Part shown: positions 50,067 through 62,171 of the stretch, piece by piece
Layout of the letters: each line of letters begins with the position of its first letter
Numbering within the stretch: position 1 is the first letter of the stretch
The notes under the pieces: generated by a model
What the model was told of the DNA's origin: nothing
Databases searched by the model: none
Seen by the model: the letters and a program-made list of their open reading frames with translations, nothing else
Program-made: the position numbers and the translations under genes
DNA from: Pantoea conspicua
Lineage (GTDB): Bacteria > Pseudomonadota > Gammaproteobacteria > Enterobacterales > Enterobacteriaceae
Direction: 5' to 3'
DNA: 64,000 nucleotides
Assembly: GCF_002095315.1 (NCBI RefSeq)
Contig: NZ_MLFN01000128.1
Location: 124,001 to 188,000, forward strand

Positions 50067-51050
50067 TCAGACCACGCCAGCGCGCAGCATGTCATGCATA
50101 TGTACCACACCGAGCAGATGGTCGTCATCGGCGACCAGGATCGAGGTAATGTTTTTGGTTTGCATCAGGTTCAGCGCCTCAACCGCCAGCATGTTGGGCC
50201 GCACCCGAATGCCGCCTGGTGTCATCACTTCACCAATGGTCGCGTGCTGGAAATCGATACCCATATCGAAGATACGGCGCAGGTCACCATCGGTAAAAAT
50301 GCCTTCAATCTTCATCAGGTCATCGACAATTACCGTCAGCCCGAGGTTTTTGCGGGTAATTTCCAGCAGGGCATCGCGCAGCGACGCGTCACGTGTGACG
50401 TGCGGGAGTTCATCGCCGCTGTGCATGATGTCCGCAACGTGCAGCAGCAGTTTACGCCCCAGCGCGCCGCCGGGATGCGAGAGCGCAAAATCTTCAGCGG
50501 TAAAACCGCGCGCTTCCAGCAGCGAAACGGCCAGCGCATCACCCATCACCAGCGTGGCGGTGGTGCTACTGGTCGGTGCCAGGCCGAGCGGACAGGCTTC
50601 CTGCGGGACGCTGACGCACAAGTGGACATCGGCCGCCCGACCCATCGCGCTTTCAGGCCGGCCAGTCATGCAAATCAGCGAGATCTTCTGCCGCTTCAGC
50701 ACCGGGATCAGCGCGAGAATTTCATTCGACTCGCCGCTGTTGGAGATGGCGATCACCACATCATTCTGGCTTACCATACCGAGATCGCCATGGCTGGCTT
50801 CAGCCGGATGGACGAAAAAGGCTGGCGTACCGGTACTGGCAAAGGTGGCCGCCATTTTTTTACCGATGTGTCCTGACTTGCCCATCCCCATCACCACCAC
50901 TTTCCCTTTGCAGCCGTAGATCAGACTACAGGCGCGGGTAAAATCGTCGTTAATGTACTGATCGAGCTGCTCAAGGCCTTCGCGCTCAATGCGCAATACC
51001 GCTTTGCCTGCGCGCTGGAAATCAAAAACTGCCGGTTGCTGATATGACAT
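50067..51050 (-). CDS. kdsD: D-arabinose 5-phosphate isomerase KdsD
   Basis: A 327-residue enzyme interconverting ribulose 5-phosphate and arabinose 5-phosphate, the first step of Kdo synthesis. The SIS sugar isomerase domain comes first (GMGKSGHIGKKMAATFASTGTP, split by the glycine loop, and AISNSGESNEI). Two CBS domains follow at about 205-325. It is next to kdsC and downstream of yrbG as in E. coli. Confidence 0.96.
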   Translation of the reverse strand: MSYQQPAVFDFQRAGKAVLRIEREGLEQLDQYINDDFTRACSLIYGCKGKVVVMGMGKSGHIGKKMAATFASTGTPAFFVHPAEASHGDLGMVSQNDVVIAISNSGESNEILALIPVLKRQKISLICMTGRPESAMGRAADVHLCVSVPQEACPLGLAPTSSTTATLVMGDALAVSLLEARGFTAEDFALSHPGGALGRKLLLHVADIMHSGDELPHVTRDASLRDALLEITRKNLGLTVIVDDLMKIEGIFTDGDLRRIFDMGIDFQHATIGEVMTPGGIRVRPNMLAVEALNLMQTKNITSILVADDDHLLGVVHMHDMLRAGVV

Positions 51051-51066
51051 GGTCAGTCTGTCCTTG

Positions 51067-52047
51067 TTAGCCGTCCATAAACGCGGGCTGCATCCACAGC
51101 AGCGTCACCCAGACGAAGAAACCACAGAGTAAAAGTGCACCTGCCGTCCGGCCAACGCGTCGGCGGCGTAACAGGCAGAGCAGGGCGAACAGGGCGCTGA
51201 CGCCCAGCATCACCCAGTAATCGCGGGCGAAAGCGTGATAATCGATGCTGCCAGGGTGCATCAGCGCCGGCAAGCCCAGTACGATAGCAATATTATAAAT
51301 GTTGGCGCCGATCAGGTTACCGATCGCAATATCATCTTCGCCCTTCAGCGCGCCAGCAATCACTGTTGCCAGTTCGGGCAGGCTGGTGCCGACCGCAATC
51401 AGCGTCAGGCCCATCACCAGTTCGCTGACGCCAAAATAGTCGGCAAACACCGTGGCGTTGTCGATCACCATCCGCGTCGACATCGGCAGAATAATCAGTG
51501 CGACCGCCAGCCAGAGGAATGCCACCGTATTACCGCCTTCATCACGCGGCAGTTCCGCCAGCTGTTCACGGGTCAGGGTATCGTTGTTATCCCGTTCCGC
51601 CTTGCGCGCGATGCGGATCACCACCATCAGATAAATGGCGGCGATGGCGATCAACCCGAGGCCATCCAGGCGGCTAAGCTGATTATCAAACAGCATAAAA
51701 CCACTGAGCAGCGTCACCAGTAGCATTAATGGCAGTTCACGGCGTATCAGGTTTGAGTGTACGCTGAGCGGATGCATTAACGCAGCGGCACCCAGAATCA
51801 GTAAAATGTTGGTAATATTCGAGCCGAGCGCGGTGCCGACAGCAAGATCCATCTGGCCGTGCTGCGCGGCGGAGAAGGAGAGAATCATCTCAGGCAGCGA
51901 TGTGCCGATGCTGACTACGGTCATACCGATGATTAACGGCGGAATGCCAAATGATCGACAGAGAATCGAGGCGCTAAACACCAGACGATCGGCACCATAA
52001 GCCAGTAAAAGCAAACCGATAATCAGCAGTGCAGAAGCTACGAACAT
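51067..52047 (-). CDS. yrbG: Calcium/sodium antiporter YrbG
   Basis: A 326-residue member of the Ca2+:cation antiporter family with ten hydrophobic helices in two inverted halves. Each half carries a GTSLPE alpha-repeat motif (SIGTSLPEMILS and AVGTSLPELATV). The ATG at 52047 follows AAGGA; an upstream in-frame ATG at 52083 lacks conservation. It is the first gene of the yrbG-kdsD-kdsC-lptC-lptA-lptB run and is divergent from mlaF. Confidence 0.95.
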   Translation of the reverse strand: MFVASALLIIGLLLLAYGADRLVFSASILCRSFGIPPLIIGMTVVSIGTSLPEMILSFSAAQHGQMDLAVGTALGSNITNILLILGAAALMHPLSVHSNLIRRELPLMLLVTLLSGFMLFDNQLSRLDGLGLIAIAAIYLMVVIRIARKAERDNNDTLTREQLAELPRDEGGNTVAFLWLAVALIILPMSTRMVIDNATVFADYFGVSELVMGLTLIAVGTSLPELATVIAGALKGEDDIAIGNLIGANIYNIAIVLGLPALMHPGSIDYHAFARDYWVMLGVSALFALLCLLRRRRVGRTAGALLLCGFFVWVTLLWMQPAFMDG

Positions 52048-52274
52048 GAAAAATCCTTGCGTAAAAACCCCAGGCCAGCACACCTTATCTGACGGGTTTC
52101 AGGTTCTGTGCGATGAATCAGGCGCTGATTTTGACCGTCTGAAAGGCAAAAGTAAATTTAATGGCCGTTTTCGCCAAATCTTAACGATAAGTTTCTGTAA
52201 AGCTATCGTGAATCAGGACCGAACAGGCTACCATCGTAACCCATGTTTACGCCCGATCCTTACAAGAGGTAATA

Positions 52275-53091
52275 ATGATCCAGCAGCAGACGAATCTGGT
52301 TGAGGTTCGTGGCGTGAGTTTCGCGCGCGGAGATCGCCAAATCTTCGATGACATTTCGCTGACCGTACCGAAAGGCAAGGTGACGGCGATAATGGGGCCC
52401 TCCGGGATCGGCAAAACCACTCTGCTACGCTTGATTGGGGGGCAGCTTCAGCCGACCCGCGGCGAAATCTTTTTTCGTGGCGAAAACATCCCGTCATTAT
52501 CACGCGCTAAGTTGTATGAAGCGCGTAAAAAAATGAGCATGCTGTTCCAGTCGGGCGCGCTGTTTACCGACTTAACGGTGTATGAAAATGTGGCCTGGCC
52601 GCTGCGTGAACACACCCAACTGCCGGCCCCGTTACTGCACAGCACGGTATTAATGAAGCTGGAAGCGGTCGGCCTGCGCGGCGCGGCGCAGCTGAAACCA
52701 GCTGAGCTGTCGGGGCGGGATGGCGCGTCGCGTGGCGCTGGCCCGCGCTATTGCACTGGAACCTGAACTGATTATGTTCGACGAACCCTTTGTCGGACAG
52801 GACCCGATTACCATGGGCGTGCTGGTTAAACTGATTGATGAACTTAATCACGCGCTGGGGCTGACCTGTATTGTGGTGTCGCACGACGTACCGGAAGTAT
52901 TAAGTATTGCGGACTACGCCTATATCGTGGCCGGACAGAAAATTATCGCACACGGCACCACGCCGGAACTGCGAGAAAACAATGATCCGCGTGTCCGCCA
53001 GTTTATTGATGGAGAAGCGGATGGTCCGGTTCCATTCCGTTTTCCTGCCGGCGACTATCTCGCAGATTTAACCGGCTCAGGGAGTAACTAA
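52275..53091 (+). pseudogene. mlaF: Mla ABC transporter ATP-binding protein MlaF, frameshifted as read
   Basis: MlaF is the ATPase of MlaFEDB, which moves phospholipids between the inner membrane and the periplasmic carrier MlaC. The first frame (to 52766) has Walker A GPSGIGKTT and Q-loop FQSGALF; the second (from about 52720) has ARRVALARAIA, Walker B LIMFDEPFVGQDP and VVSHDVPE. The break is exactly in the ABC signature: an extra G in the GGGG run at 52712-52715 turns LSGGMARR into LSGRD. Removing it gives 271 residues, close to E. coli (269). Since mlaEDCB are intact, an error in the sequence is likely. Confidence 0.92.
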
Positions 53092-53095
53092 GCTG

Positions 53096-53878
53096 ATGGT
53101 GTTGAAGGCGCTGGCGTCATTTGGTCGTCAGGGAATTGAAACGTGCGCCAGTTTTGGACGCGCAGGACTCATGCTGTTTCATGCGCTGGTCGGCAAACCA
53201 GCGTTCCGCAGACACACGCCGCTACTGATTAAACAACTGTATAGCGTCGGCGTGCTGTCGCTGCTGATCATCGTGGTTTCCGGGCTGTTTATCGGCATGG
53301 TGCTTGGCCTTCAGGGATATCTGGTCTTAACCACTTACGGGGCTGAAACCAGCCTCGGTATGCTGGTGGCGCTGTCGTTGCTGCGCGAACTGGGGCCGGT
53401 GGTGACCGCGCTGTTGTTCGCCGGACGGGCAGGCTCCGCGCTGACCGCCGAAATCGGCCTGATGAAAGCCACCGAACAGCTCTCCAGCATGGAGATGATG
53501 GCGGTTGACCCGTTACGCCGGGTGGTATCGCCGCGCTTCTGGGCGGGGTTTATCAGTATGCCGTTGCTGGCGCTGATTTTTACCGCGGTGGGCATTGCTG
53601 GCGGGGCGCTGGTCGGCGTGAGCTGGAAAGGGATCGATCCGGGTTTCTTCTGGTCGGCGATGCAGAATGCCGTTGATTTTCGTTCCGATGTAGTGAACTG
53701 CCTGATTAAAAGCGCGGTATTTGCCGTTACCGTAACGTGGATTGCGCTGTTTAACGGCTACGATGCGATTCCAACGTCTGAAGGGATCAGTCGCGCGACG
53801 ACGCGTACCGTGGTGCACGCGTCACTGGCGGTGCTCGGATTGGATTTTGTGCTGACAGCACTGATGTTTGGGAACTGA
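53096..53878 (+). CDS. mlaE: Mla ABC transporter permease MlaE
   Basis: A 260-residue inner membrane permease of the MCE/Mla system with about five or six helices. The conserved MlaE segment [19 protein letters not shown] and the C-terminal [16 protein letters not shown] are present. It forms a dimer bound to MlaF, MlaB and an MlaD hexamer. It starts 4 bp after mlaF and has the E. coli length. Confidence 0.98.
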   Translation: MVLKALASFGRQGIETCASFGRAGLMLFHALVGKPAFRRHTPLLIKQLYSVGVLSLLIIVVSGLFIGMVLGLQGYLVLTTYGAETSLGMLVALSLLRELGPVVTALLFAGRAGSALTAEIGLMKATEQLSSMEMMAVDPLRRVVSPRFWAGFISMPLLALIFTAVGIAGGALVGVSWKGIDPGFFWSAMQNAVDFRSDVVNCLIKSAVFAVTVTWIALFNGYDAIPTSEGISRATTRTVVHASLAVLGLDFVLTALMFGN

Positions 53879-53882
53879 AGCA

Positions 53883-54428
53883 ATGCAAAGCAAAAAAAGC
53901 GAAATCTGGGTTGGCATTTTTATGATTATGGCGTTACTGGCGGCGCTGTTTCTCGCGCTGCGCGTCGCCGATTTGAAATCGATGGGTACTGAACCTACGT
54001 GGAAGCTCTACGCTACCTTTGACAATATTGGCGGTCTGAAAGCCAGTTCGCCGGTAAAAATTGGCGGCGTGGTGATTGGCCGGGTGACCGACATTGAGCT
54101 GGAGCCAAAAACGCTGCTGCCACGCGTCACCATGGATATCAGCGATCAGTACGCCAATAAGATTTCAGATACCAGTTCGCTGGCGATCCGTACCCAGGGA
54201 TTGCTGGGTGAACAGTTTCTGGCGCTAAACTTAGGCTTTGACGATCCTGAACTGGGATCGGCGATGCTGAAAGATGGCGACACCTTACGTGATACCAAGT
54301 CGGCGATGGTACTGGAGGACCTGATAGGTCAGTTCCTCTACAAGAGCGGCGATAATAAACAGAATAATGACAGTAAGGATGCGCAGGAGGGCAACAATGC
54401 TGCCCCTGCGGCACCGGCTCAACCTTAA
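53883..54428 (+). CDS. mlaD: Mla outer membrane asymmetry protein MlaD
   Basis: A 181-residue MCE-domain protein with one N-terminal helix (IWVGIFMIMALLAALFLAL) and a periplasmic MCE domain (ATFDNIGGLKASSPVKIGGVVIGRV in two strands) that forms a hexameric ring and channel for phospholipid. An Ala/Pro/Asn-rich tail follows. I use the ATG at 53883, matching the MQxKKxEIWVG start of the family, 4 bp after mlaE. Confidence 0.97.
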   Translation: MQSKKSEIWVGIFMIMALLAALFLALRVADLKSMGTEPTWKLYATFDNIGGLKASSPVKIGGVVIGRVTDIELEPKTLLPRVTMDISDQYANKISDTSSLAIRTQGLLGEQFLALNLGFDDPELGSAMLKDGDTLRDTKSAMVLEDLIGQFLYKSGDNKQNNDSKDAQEGNNAAPAAPAQP

Positions 54429-54443
54429 AACAAGAGGGTATAT

Positions 54444-55079
54444 ATGTTTAAACGTTTACTGATGATTGCCATGCTGGTCGTGGCAGTGCCGCTGACGGCG
54501 AATGCTGCCGATCAGAGCAATCCCTACAAACTGATGAACGAAGCGGCACAGAAGACCTTTACCCGTCTTAAAAATGAGCAGCCGAAAATCAAACAGGACC
54601 CGAACTACCTGCGTGAAATCGTGCGTCAGGAACTGCTGCCGTATGTGCAGATTAAATATGCCGGTGCTCTGGTACTGGGTCGCTACTACCGTGACTCGAC
54701 GCCTGCACAGCGCGAAGCCTATTTCAGCGCGTTCGGTGACTATCTGGCGCAGGCTTACGGCCAGGCCTTAGCGCTGTATCACGGTCAGACCTATCAGATT
54801 CAGCCTGAGCAGCCGTTAGGCGATGCTAACATTATCGCGATTCGCGTCTCGATTATCGATCCGAATGGCCGTCCGCCGGTTCGCCTCGATTTCCAGTGGC
54901 GCAAAAACAGCCAGAGCGGCAACTGGCAGGCGTATGACATGATCGCTGAAGGCGTCAGCATGATCACCACCAAACAAAACGAGTGGAGCGATCTGTTACG
55001 GACTAAAGGGATCGACGGCCTGACGGCGCAGTTGAAATCCTCCGCGGCGCAGCCGATTACGCTGGATAAACAGCAATAA
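54444..55079 (+). CDS. mlaC: Periplasmic phospholipid carrier MlaC
   Basis: A 211-residue soluble periplasmic protein that shuttles phospholipid between MlaA at the outer membrane and MlaD. The signal peptide ends LTANA. The Tol-Ttg2D fold is seen in [19 protein letters not shown] and the C-terminal [23 protein letters not shown]. Length equals E. coli MlaC. Its stop overlaps the mlaB start (TAATG). Confidence 0.97.
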   Translation: MFKRLLMIAMLVVAVPLTANAADQSNPYKLMNEAAQKTFTRLKNEQPKIKQDPNYLREIVRQELLPYVQIKYAGALVLGRYYRDSTPAQREAYFSAFGDYLAQAYGQALALYHGQTYQIQPEQPLGDANIIAIRVSIIDPNGRPPVRLDFQWRKNSQSGNWQAYDMIAEGVSMITTKQNEWSDLLRTKGIDGLTAQLKSSAAQPITLDKQQ

Positions 55080-55384
55080 TGCGCGAATCGTTACGCTGGC
55101 AGCGTGAAGCCAGCACGCTATTACTGAAAGGCGAGCTGGACCGCGATACGCTGCTCAGCCTGTGGCAGCAGCGTGACACGCTGATCAAAGACGTGGATAT
55201 TATTGACGTCGCGGCGCTGGAGCGGGTCGACTCTTCCGGACTGGCCCTGCTGGTGCATCTGCGTGAAATCGCCCGGGCCCAGGGCGTTACCCCACGGTTC
55301 GCCGGTATCAGCGACAAACTGCAGTCGCTGATTACCCTTTACAATCTGCAACAGATTATTGTTTCTGCGGATAAAAGCGCCTGA
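55079..55384 (+). CDS. mlaB: STAS-domain protein MlaB
   Basis: A 101-residue cytosolic STAS protein that stabilises and activates MlaF. The STAS core [21 protein letters not shown] carries the conserved serine/threonine site. It is the last gene of the mla operon and is followed by a terminator. Confidence 0.94.
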   Translation: MRESLRWQREASTLLLKGELDRDTLLSLWQQRDTLIKDVDIIDVAALERVDSSGLALLVHLREIARAQGVTPRFAGISDKLQSLITLYNLQQIIVSADKSA

Positions 55385-55401
55385 TTTCTGATTGTTATGC
55401 T

Positions 55402-55428
55402 AAGCCCCTGTTTTACACAGGGGCTTTT
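55402..55428 (+). terminator. Terminator of the mla operon
   Basis: AAGCCCCTGT / ACAGGGGCTT stem with a 5-nt loop ending in a short T run. Confidence 0.85.
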
Positions 55429-55497
55429 GCGTATTTAAGAGTCAGCCGCTTTCCTCTAAGATGTCTCACTTATTATTATCAGGTGAAGTTAAGCGCA

Positions 55498-55755
55498 ATG
55501 GAAAACAGTGAAATTCAGGCCGTGCTGATGGCAGCATTGCCTTTAGATGAAGTGCATGTGATGAGCAATGATGGCAGCCATTTTCAGGTGATCGCCGTAG
55601 GCGAACTGTTTGGTGAGCTGAGCCGCGTTAAGAAGCAGCAGGCTGTTTACGCGCCGCTGATGGAATTCATCGCGGATAACCGCATTCATGCTGTCTCCAT
55701 CAAAACCTATACTCCCGCTGAATGGGCGCGTGACCGTAAACTCAACGGTTTCTGA
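55498..55755 (+). CDS. ibaG: BolA-family acid stress protein IbaG
   Basis: An 85-residue BolA-like protein (YrbA). The conserved [22 protein letters not shown] and [13 protein letters not shown] are present. BolA proteins bind monothiol glutaredoxins with a shared [2Fe-2S] cluster. I choose the ATG at 55498; a GTG five codons upstream is not conserved. It precedes murA as in E. coli. Confidence 0.95.
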   Translation: MENSEIQAVLMAALPLDEVHVMSNDGSHFQVIAVGELFGELSRVKKQQAVYAPLMEFIADNRIHAVSIKTYTPAEWARDRKLNGF

Positions 55756-55807
55756 TCCGTCAGCCTGGTGAACTCGCCGTGCGCGAGTCCAACCTTTAGC
55801 TAGTTAA

Positions 55808-57085
<1,278 letters not shown>

Positions 57086-57110
57086 GTCTGCTGAACGCCC
57101 CTGAAAAGAG

Positions 57111-57139
57111 CCAGCCCCGTAACAGGGGCTGGTTTTTTT
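57111..57139. terminator. Terminator between murA and sfsB
   Basis: CCAGCCCC / GGGGCTGG stem with a 6-nt loop and seven T on the plus strand; a CTTTTC tract on the other side may let it serve sfsB too. Confidence 0.9.
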
Positions 57140-57152
57140 CACCGATTGAAGG

Positions 57153-57446
57153 CTAAAGATCGGCGTGGTCAGCGGGTTGATCGAGCGAGGATCGTATCCG
57201 TTGCTTACGATCCAGCAGGCAGTGTGTATCGGGATCGTAGTAACGGCTGGGCCAGATCTCAGCAGGATGAACCTTGATCGCCTCTGCGATCAGCCATTCA
57301 CCCTTGGGCCAGGGCCGCGACAGTGCATTAGCCAGCGTTGATGAACTCAGGCCTGCCGCGCGTGACAGAGCGGCCAGCGTGGTACCGCGTTTGTGTAAGG
57401 CGGCGATAATATCGGCGGGATGCCAGTCCTCAATCCTTTTCTGCAT
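57153..57446 (-). CDS. sfsB: Ner/Nlp-family DNA-binding regulator SfsB
   Basis: A 97-residue protein of the Ner-like winged/helix-turn-helix family, related to phage Mu Ner. The HTH is at about residues 18-45 (GTTLAALSRAAGLSSSTLANAL), followed by RPWPKGEWLIAEAI and the conserved IWPSRY. E. coli SfsB (Nlp) affects maltose gene expression in crp mutants. It lies between murA and ispB, as in E. coli. Confidence 0.93.
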   Translation of the reverse strand: MQKRIEDWHPADIIAALHKRGTTLAALSRAAGLSSSTLANALSRPWPKGEWLIAEAIKVHPAEIWPSRYYDPDTHCLLDRKQRIRSSLDQPADHADL

Positions 57447-57655
57447 AAACCTGTTCTCCTTTTCCTTGTTATTGCGTCACCCAAACGGGCGCTGACTTTC
57501 CTTTTTTCAGCATCATCTGGAAAGATATCGGTTTTTATAGCAAACAGTTTCCATATGTTTCCAGTAAAATTTGGATCTTAATCCAGATCTGCGTGAATTC
57601 ACGCAAAAGCGATGCAACAAAAGAAAGAGGGGGGACGGAAGTGAGGCAGATCAAC

Positions 57656-57680
57656 AAAACGGAGCCAGGGCTGGCTCCGT
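57656..57680 (-). terminator. Terminator after ispB
   Basis: ACGGAGCCA / TGGCTCCGT stem with a 4-nt loop and T residues on the minus strand, 7 bp past the ispB stop. Confidence 0.8.
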
Positions 57681-57687
57681 CAGGGGG

Positions 57688-58659
57688 TTAGAAATCGCGC
57701 TGAACAGACATGTGTGCCAGCGACTCCAGCGCGCTGCGCCACGGTGTTTCCGGCAGGATCTTCAGTGCATCAATCGCTTTATCCGCTTCCTGTTCCGCAC
57801 GCTTGCGTGTCCATTCCAGCGAACCACACTGATTCATTGCTTCCAGCACCGGTTCCAGCAGATGCCGGCCATTGCCTTGCTCAATCGCTTCTCTGATCAT
57901 CTTTGCCTGATCGGGCGAGCCATGCTGCATGGCATGCAGCAGCGGCAGCGTCGGTTTCCCTTCGCTCAGGTCATCGCCGGTATTCTTACCCAGCGTTTCA
58001 CCGTCGGCGCTGTAATCCAGCAAATCATCAATTAACTGGAAAGCCGTACCCAGATAGCGCCCATAATCCTGCAGCGCTTTCTCCTCTTCAGGCGTGGCCT
58101 CAGCCAGAATCGCAGAGGCCTGCGAGGCGGCTTCGAACAGGCGCGCAGTTTTACTGTAAATCACCCGCATGTAGCTCTCTTCGGTGATGTCAGGATCGTT
58201 CACGTTCATCAGCTGCAGCACTTCGCCTTCCGCGATCACATTCACCGCTTCCGACATCAGCGCCAGAATGCGCAATGAGCCCATGCTGGTCATCATCTGG
58301 AAAGCACGGGTGTAAATAAAATCACCGACCAGCACGCTCGCCGCATTGCCGAACGCCGCATTGGCGGTCGCTTTGCCACGACGCATATCGGATTCATCCA
58401 CCACATCGTCATGCAACAGCGTGGCGGTATGGATAAATTCGATTAGCGCCGCATTGGTGATGTGCAGATCGCCCTTATAACCCATGGCGCGTGCGGAAAG
58501 CACGGCGATCATGGGGCGGATACGCTTGCCCCCACCACTGATGATGTAATAGCCCAACTGGTTGATGAGCGAGACATCTGAATCCAGCTGGTCGAGGATG
58601 GTCTGGTTAACGGCAGCCATATCCTGTGCGGTTAATTCATTAATCTGTTCTAAGTTCAT
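57688..58659 (-). CDS. ispB: Octaprenyl diphosphate synthase IspB
   Basis: A 323-residue trans-prenyltransferase making the octaprenyl side chain of ubiquinone and menaquinone. The first aspartate-rich motif DDVVD is at residues 84-88, and the second is DDLLD near residue 213. GGGKRIRP near residue 42 is the substrate-binding site. Length equals E. coli IspB. It is divergent from rplU. Confidence 0.97.
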   Translation of the reverse strand: MNLEQINELTAQDMAAVNQTILDQLDSDVSLINQLGYYIISGGGKRIRPMIAVLSARAMGYKGDLHITNAALIEFIHTATLLHDDVVDESDMRRGKATANAAFGNAASVLVGDFIYTRAFQMMTSMGSLRILALMSEAVNVIAEGEVLQLMNVNDPDITEESYMRVIYSKTARLFEAASQASAILAEATPEEEKALQDYGRYLGTAFQLIDDLLDYSADGETLGKNTGDDLSEGKPTLPLLHAMQHGSPDQAKMIREAIEQGNGRHLLEPVLEAMNQCGSLEWTRKRAEQEADKAIDALKILPETPWRSALESLAHMSVQRDF

Positions 58660-58815
58660 TCGTCTTTTCAGCTATGACTCGTTTCTCTGCCATGGTAAGT
58701 GCTTTTACCCAGCCAGCATTCAGGTAATCTGTTACTGATTGTACTTGAATTTTCTGGTTGAGGAACGTTTGCGTTCAGCCTGTGTTTTTTTTCTGCAAGA
58801 GAGTGCAAAGTGCTC

Positions 58816-58844
58816 TTGTCTTCTCCTGGAGTTTTGCGTAGAAT
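58816..58844 (+). promoter_or_regulatory. Sigma-70 promoter of rplU-rpmA
   Basis: TTGTCT (58816-58821) and TAGAAT (58839-58844) are separated by 17 bp, followed by a CG-rich start region (TCGCGCCC) typical of growth-rate-controlled ribosomal promoters. The leader to rplU is about 70 nt. Confidence 0.75.
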
Positions 58845-58915
58845 TCGCGCCCTATTGTGAATATTTAGCGCGCCGCCTGATGAACTAAAAGGCAAGCGCA
58901 GAAGCGGAGTTTTAT

Positions 58916-59227
58916 ATGTACGCGGTTTTCCAAAGTGGTGGTAAACAACACCGAGTAAGCGAAGGTCAGACCGTTCGCCTGGAAAAGCTGGACATCGCAA
59001 CCGGTGAAACGATTGAGTTTGACCAGGTTCTGATGATTGCCAATGGCGAAGACGTGAAAATCGGCGCGCCACTGGTTTCAGGCGGTATGATCAAGGCGGA
59101 AGTTGTTGCTCATGGTCGTGGCGAGAAAATTAAGATCGTTAAGTTTCGTCGTCGTAAACACTACCGTAAGCAAGCAGGCCATCGCCAGTGGTTCACTGAT
59201 GTGAAAATCACTGGTATCACGGCGTAA
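58916..59227 (+). CDS. rplU: 50S ribosomal protein L21
   Basis: A 103-residue large-subunit protein. [18 protein letters not shown] and the basic C-terminal [16 protein letters not shown] with FTDVKITGI are complete. A good promoter lies upstream and rpmA follows after 15 bp. Confidence 0.98.
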   Translation: MYAVFQSGGKQHRVSEGQTVRLEKLDIATGETIEFDQVLMIANGEDVKIGAPLVSGGMIKAEVVAHGRGEKIKIVKFRRRKHYRKQAGHRQWFTDVKITGITA

Positions 59228-59239
59228 GAGGAGATCTGA

Positions 59240-59500
<261 letters not shown>

Positions 59501-59546
59501 GGTTGTCGTGACGCAGACGTTTAACGTCTGAACGCACGAATTGAAG

Positions 59547-59572
59547 GCCCCGCAGCTCCTGCGGGGCTTTTT
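59547..59572 (+). terminator. Terminator after rpmA
   Basis: GCCCCGCAG / CTGCGGGGC stem with a 3-nt loop and five T. Confidence 0.92.
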
Positions 59573-59739
59573 ACATTCTGCGCTCGGTTGCCGTAAAGGC
59601 GACGCATCACAAAAGTTTGCTGTACACTTTATGTACGCACTGGCGAAAGCCAATCCTGATTTATCCGCCGCTGGTCAGCGCAGAAGACCCTGGCGGACCC
59701 GTTTGCAGAGCGCTGCAGACGATTGTGTGACGGAGATAG

Positions 59740-60915
<1,176 letters not shown>

Positions 60916-60923
60916 ACCGCTAC

Positions 60924-60979
60924 GCGCATCACTGCCTGGCGGCTGATGCGCGATGCTCCCCTTTCTGGCTGAAAGGGGA
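60924..60979. terminator. Double hairpin between obgE and entH
   Basis: GCGCATCA / TGATGCGC (60924-60951) and TCCCCTTTC / GAAAGGGGA (60957-60979, 9-bp perfect stem) lie between convergent genes. No long T tract is present; probably a bidirectional terminator region. Confidence 0.65.
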
Positions 60980-60990
60980 ACATCACAACG

Positions 60991-61413
60991 TTAACTCATC
61001 ACCGCTACGCTGAGCCGTACACTGCAACACAGCTGATCCCGACCGTTACGAATTTCTATCTGCCAGCTCTGGCTACGCTTACCCCGATACAGCGGACGAC
61101 AAATTCCACGCACCACACCGCTTGATACCGCACGATGATGGCTGGCATTCACTTCCACGCCTACCACGCTGCTGCCTTCCTCTGTTGCCAGATAGCCCGC
61201 AATTGATCCCATCGACTCCGCCAGCACCACCGATGCGCCGCCATGCAGCAGGCCAAAAGGCTGTTGGGTACGGGCATCGACCGGCATGGTCGCTTCCAGA
61301 TAGTCATCACCAATGACGGTAAAAATGATCCCCAGATGCGCCACCAGCGAGTTCTCACCCAGCGCATTCAGGGCGACAAGATCGATGGATCGTTTCCAGA
61401 TCGCTGACATCAT
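60991..61413 (-). CDS. entH: Enterobactin proofreading thioesterase EntH
   Basis: A 140-residue hotdog-fold thioesterase that removes wrongly loaded acyl groups from the EntB carrier domain. Family residues are in [20 protein letters not shown], with the catalytic glutamate, and [13 protein letters not shown]. Its ATG overlaps the entA stop. It closes the entE-B-A-H operon, in E. coli order. Confidence 0.94.
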   Translation of the reverse strand: MMSAIWKRSIDLVALNALGENSLVAHLGIIFTVIGDDYLEATMPVDARTQQPFGLLHGGASVVLAESMGSIAGYLATEEGSSVVGVEVNASHHRAVSSGVVRGICRPLYRGKRSQSWQIEIRNGRDQLCCSVRLSVAVMS

Positions 61414-62171
61414 CAGGCTCCCAGGGTTGCGCCGCCATCCACCACGATATCCTGTAAGGTTACGTGGCTGGCGAGATCGGAGGCGAGGAACAGCACGCTG
61501 GCGGCAATTTCCTGCGGCTGCGCGATCTTTCCTAACGGGATCCCGAGCTTAAACTGATCCGGGAAGCCCGCGATCATCTCCTGCTCACCGGTCGGCGTAT
61601 GCCACAGGCTGCGCTGCATCTCTGTGTCGGTTGAGCCGGGTGAGACGATATTGCAGCGCACGCCATAGGGCGCCATCTCCAGGCCCACGGTCAGGCAGAG
61701 GCTGCGCAGGGCCGCTTTTGATGCGCCATAGGCGGACATGCCAATACGCGGCGCGTGCGCTGAGTTTGAGGCGACAGTAACAATCGCGCCCGACCGCTGC
61801 TGCCGGAACACCGGCAGGGTCTGCTGGAACAGGTTAAATGCGCCACCGGCATTGACGTTAAGGCAGGCCTGCCAGTCGGTAAACGACAGCGCATCGGTTG
61901 CGCCAATCCGCAGAATACCGGCGGCGTTAACCAGCACATCAATGCGCGGCTGAGCCGCCAGCAGACGCTGGCAGACCGTTTTCACCTGCGCAGGCTCGGA
62001 GACGTCCAGCGTATGACAGGGAAACGGGTAGTCATGGCCGTGAAAACGCTGATCGAAGGCTTCAACCTGCGCACCCGCCTGATGAAACGCCAGCGCGGTG
62101 TGATAACCGATCCCCTGGCCGGCACCGGTTATCCAGACAATTTTTCCGCTGAAGTCGCATGCGTGGCTCAT
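61413..62171 (-). CDS. entA: 2,3-dihydro-2,3-dihydroxybenzoate dehydrogenase EntA
   Basis: A 252-residue short-chain dehydrogenase making 2,3-dihydroxybenzoate, the aryl building block of enterobactin. The NAD site is [15 protein letters not shown], and the catalytic tyrosine and lysine are in [10 protein letters not shown]. The C-terminal [17 protein letters not shown] agrees with E. coli EntA. I choose the ATG at 62171, which overlaps the entB stop as ATGA; an in-frame ATG ten codons upstream lies inside entB. Confidence 0.96.
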   Translation of the reverse strand: MSHACDFSGKIVWITGAGQGIGYHTALAFHQAGAQVEAFDQRFHGHDYPFPCHTLDVSEPAQVKTVCQRLLAAQPRIDVLVNAAGILRIGATDALSFTDWQACLNVNAGGAFNLFQQTLPVFRQQRSGAIVTVASNSAHAPRIGMSAYGASKAALRSLCLTVGLEMAPYGVRCNIVSPGSTDTEMQRSLWHTPTGEQEMIAGFPDQFKLGIPLGKIAQPQEIAASVLFLASDLASHVTLQDIVVDGGATLGA

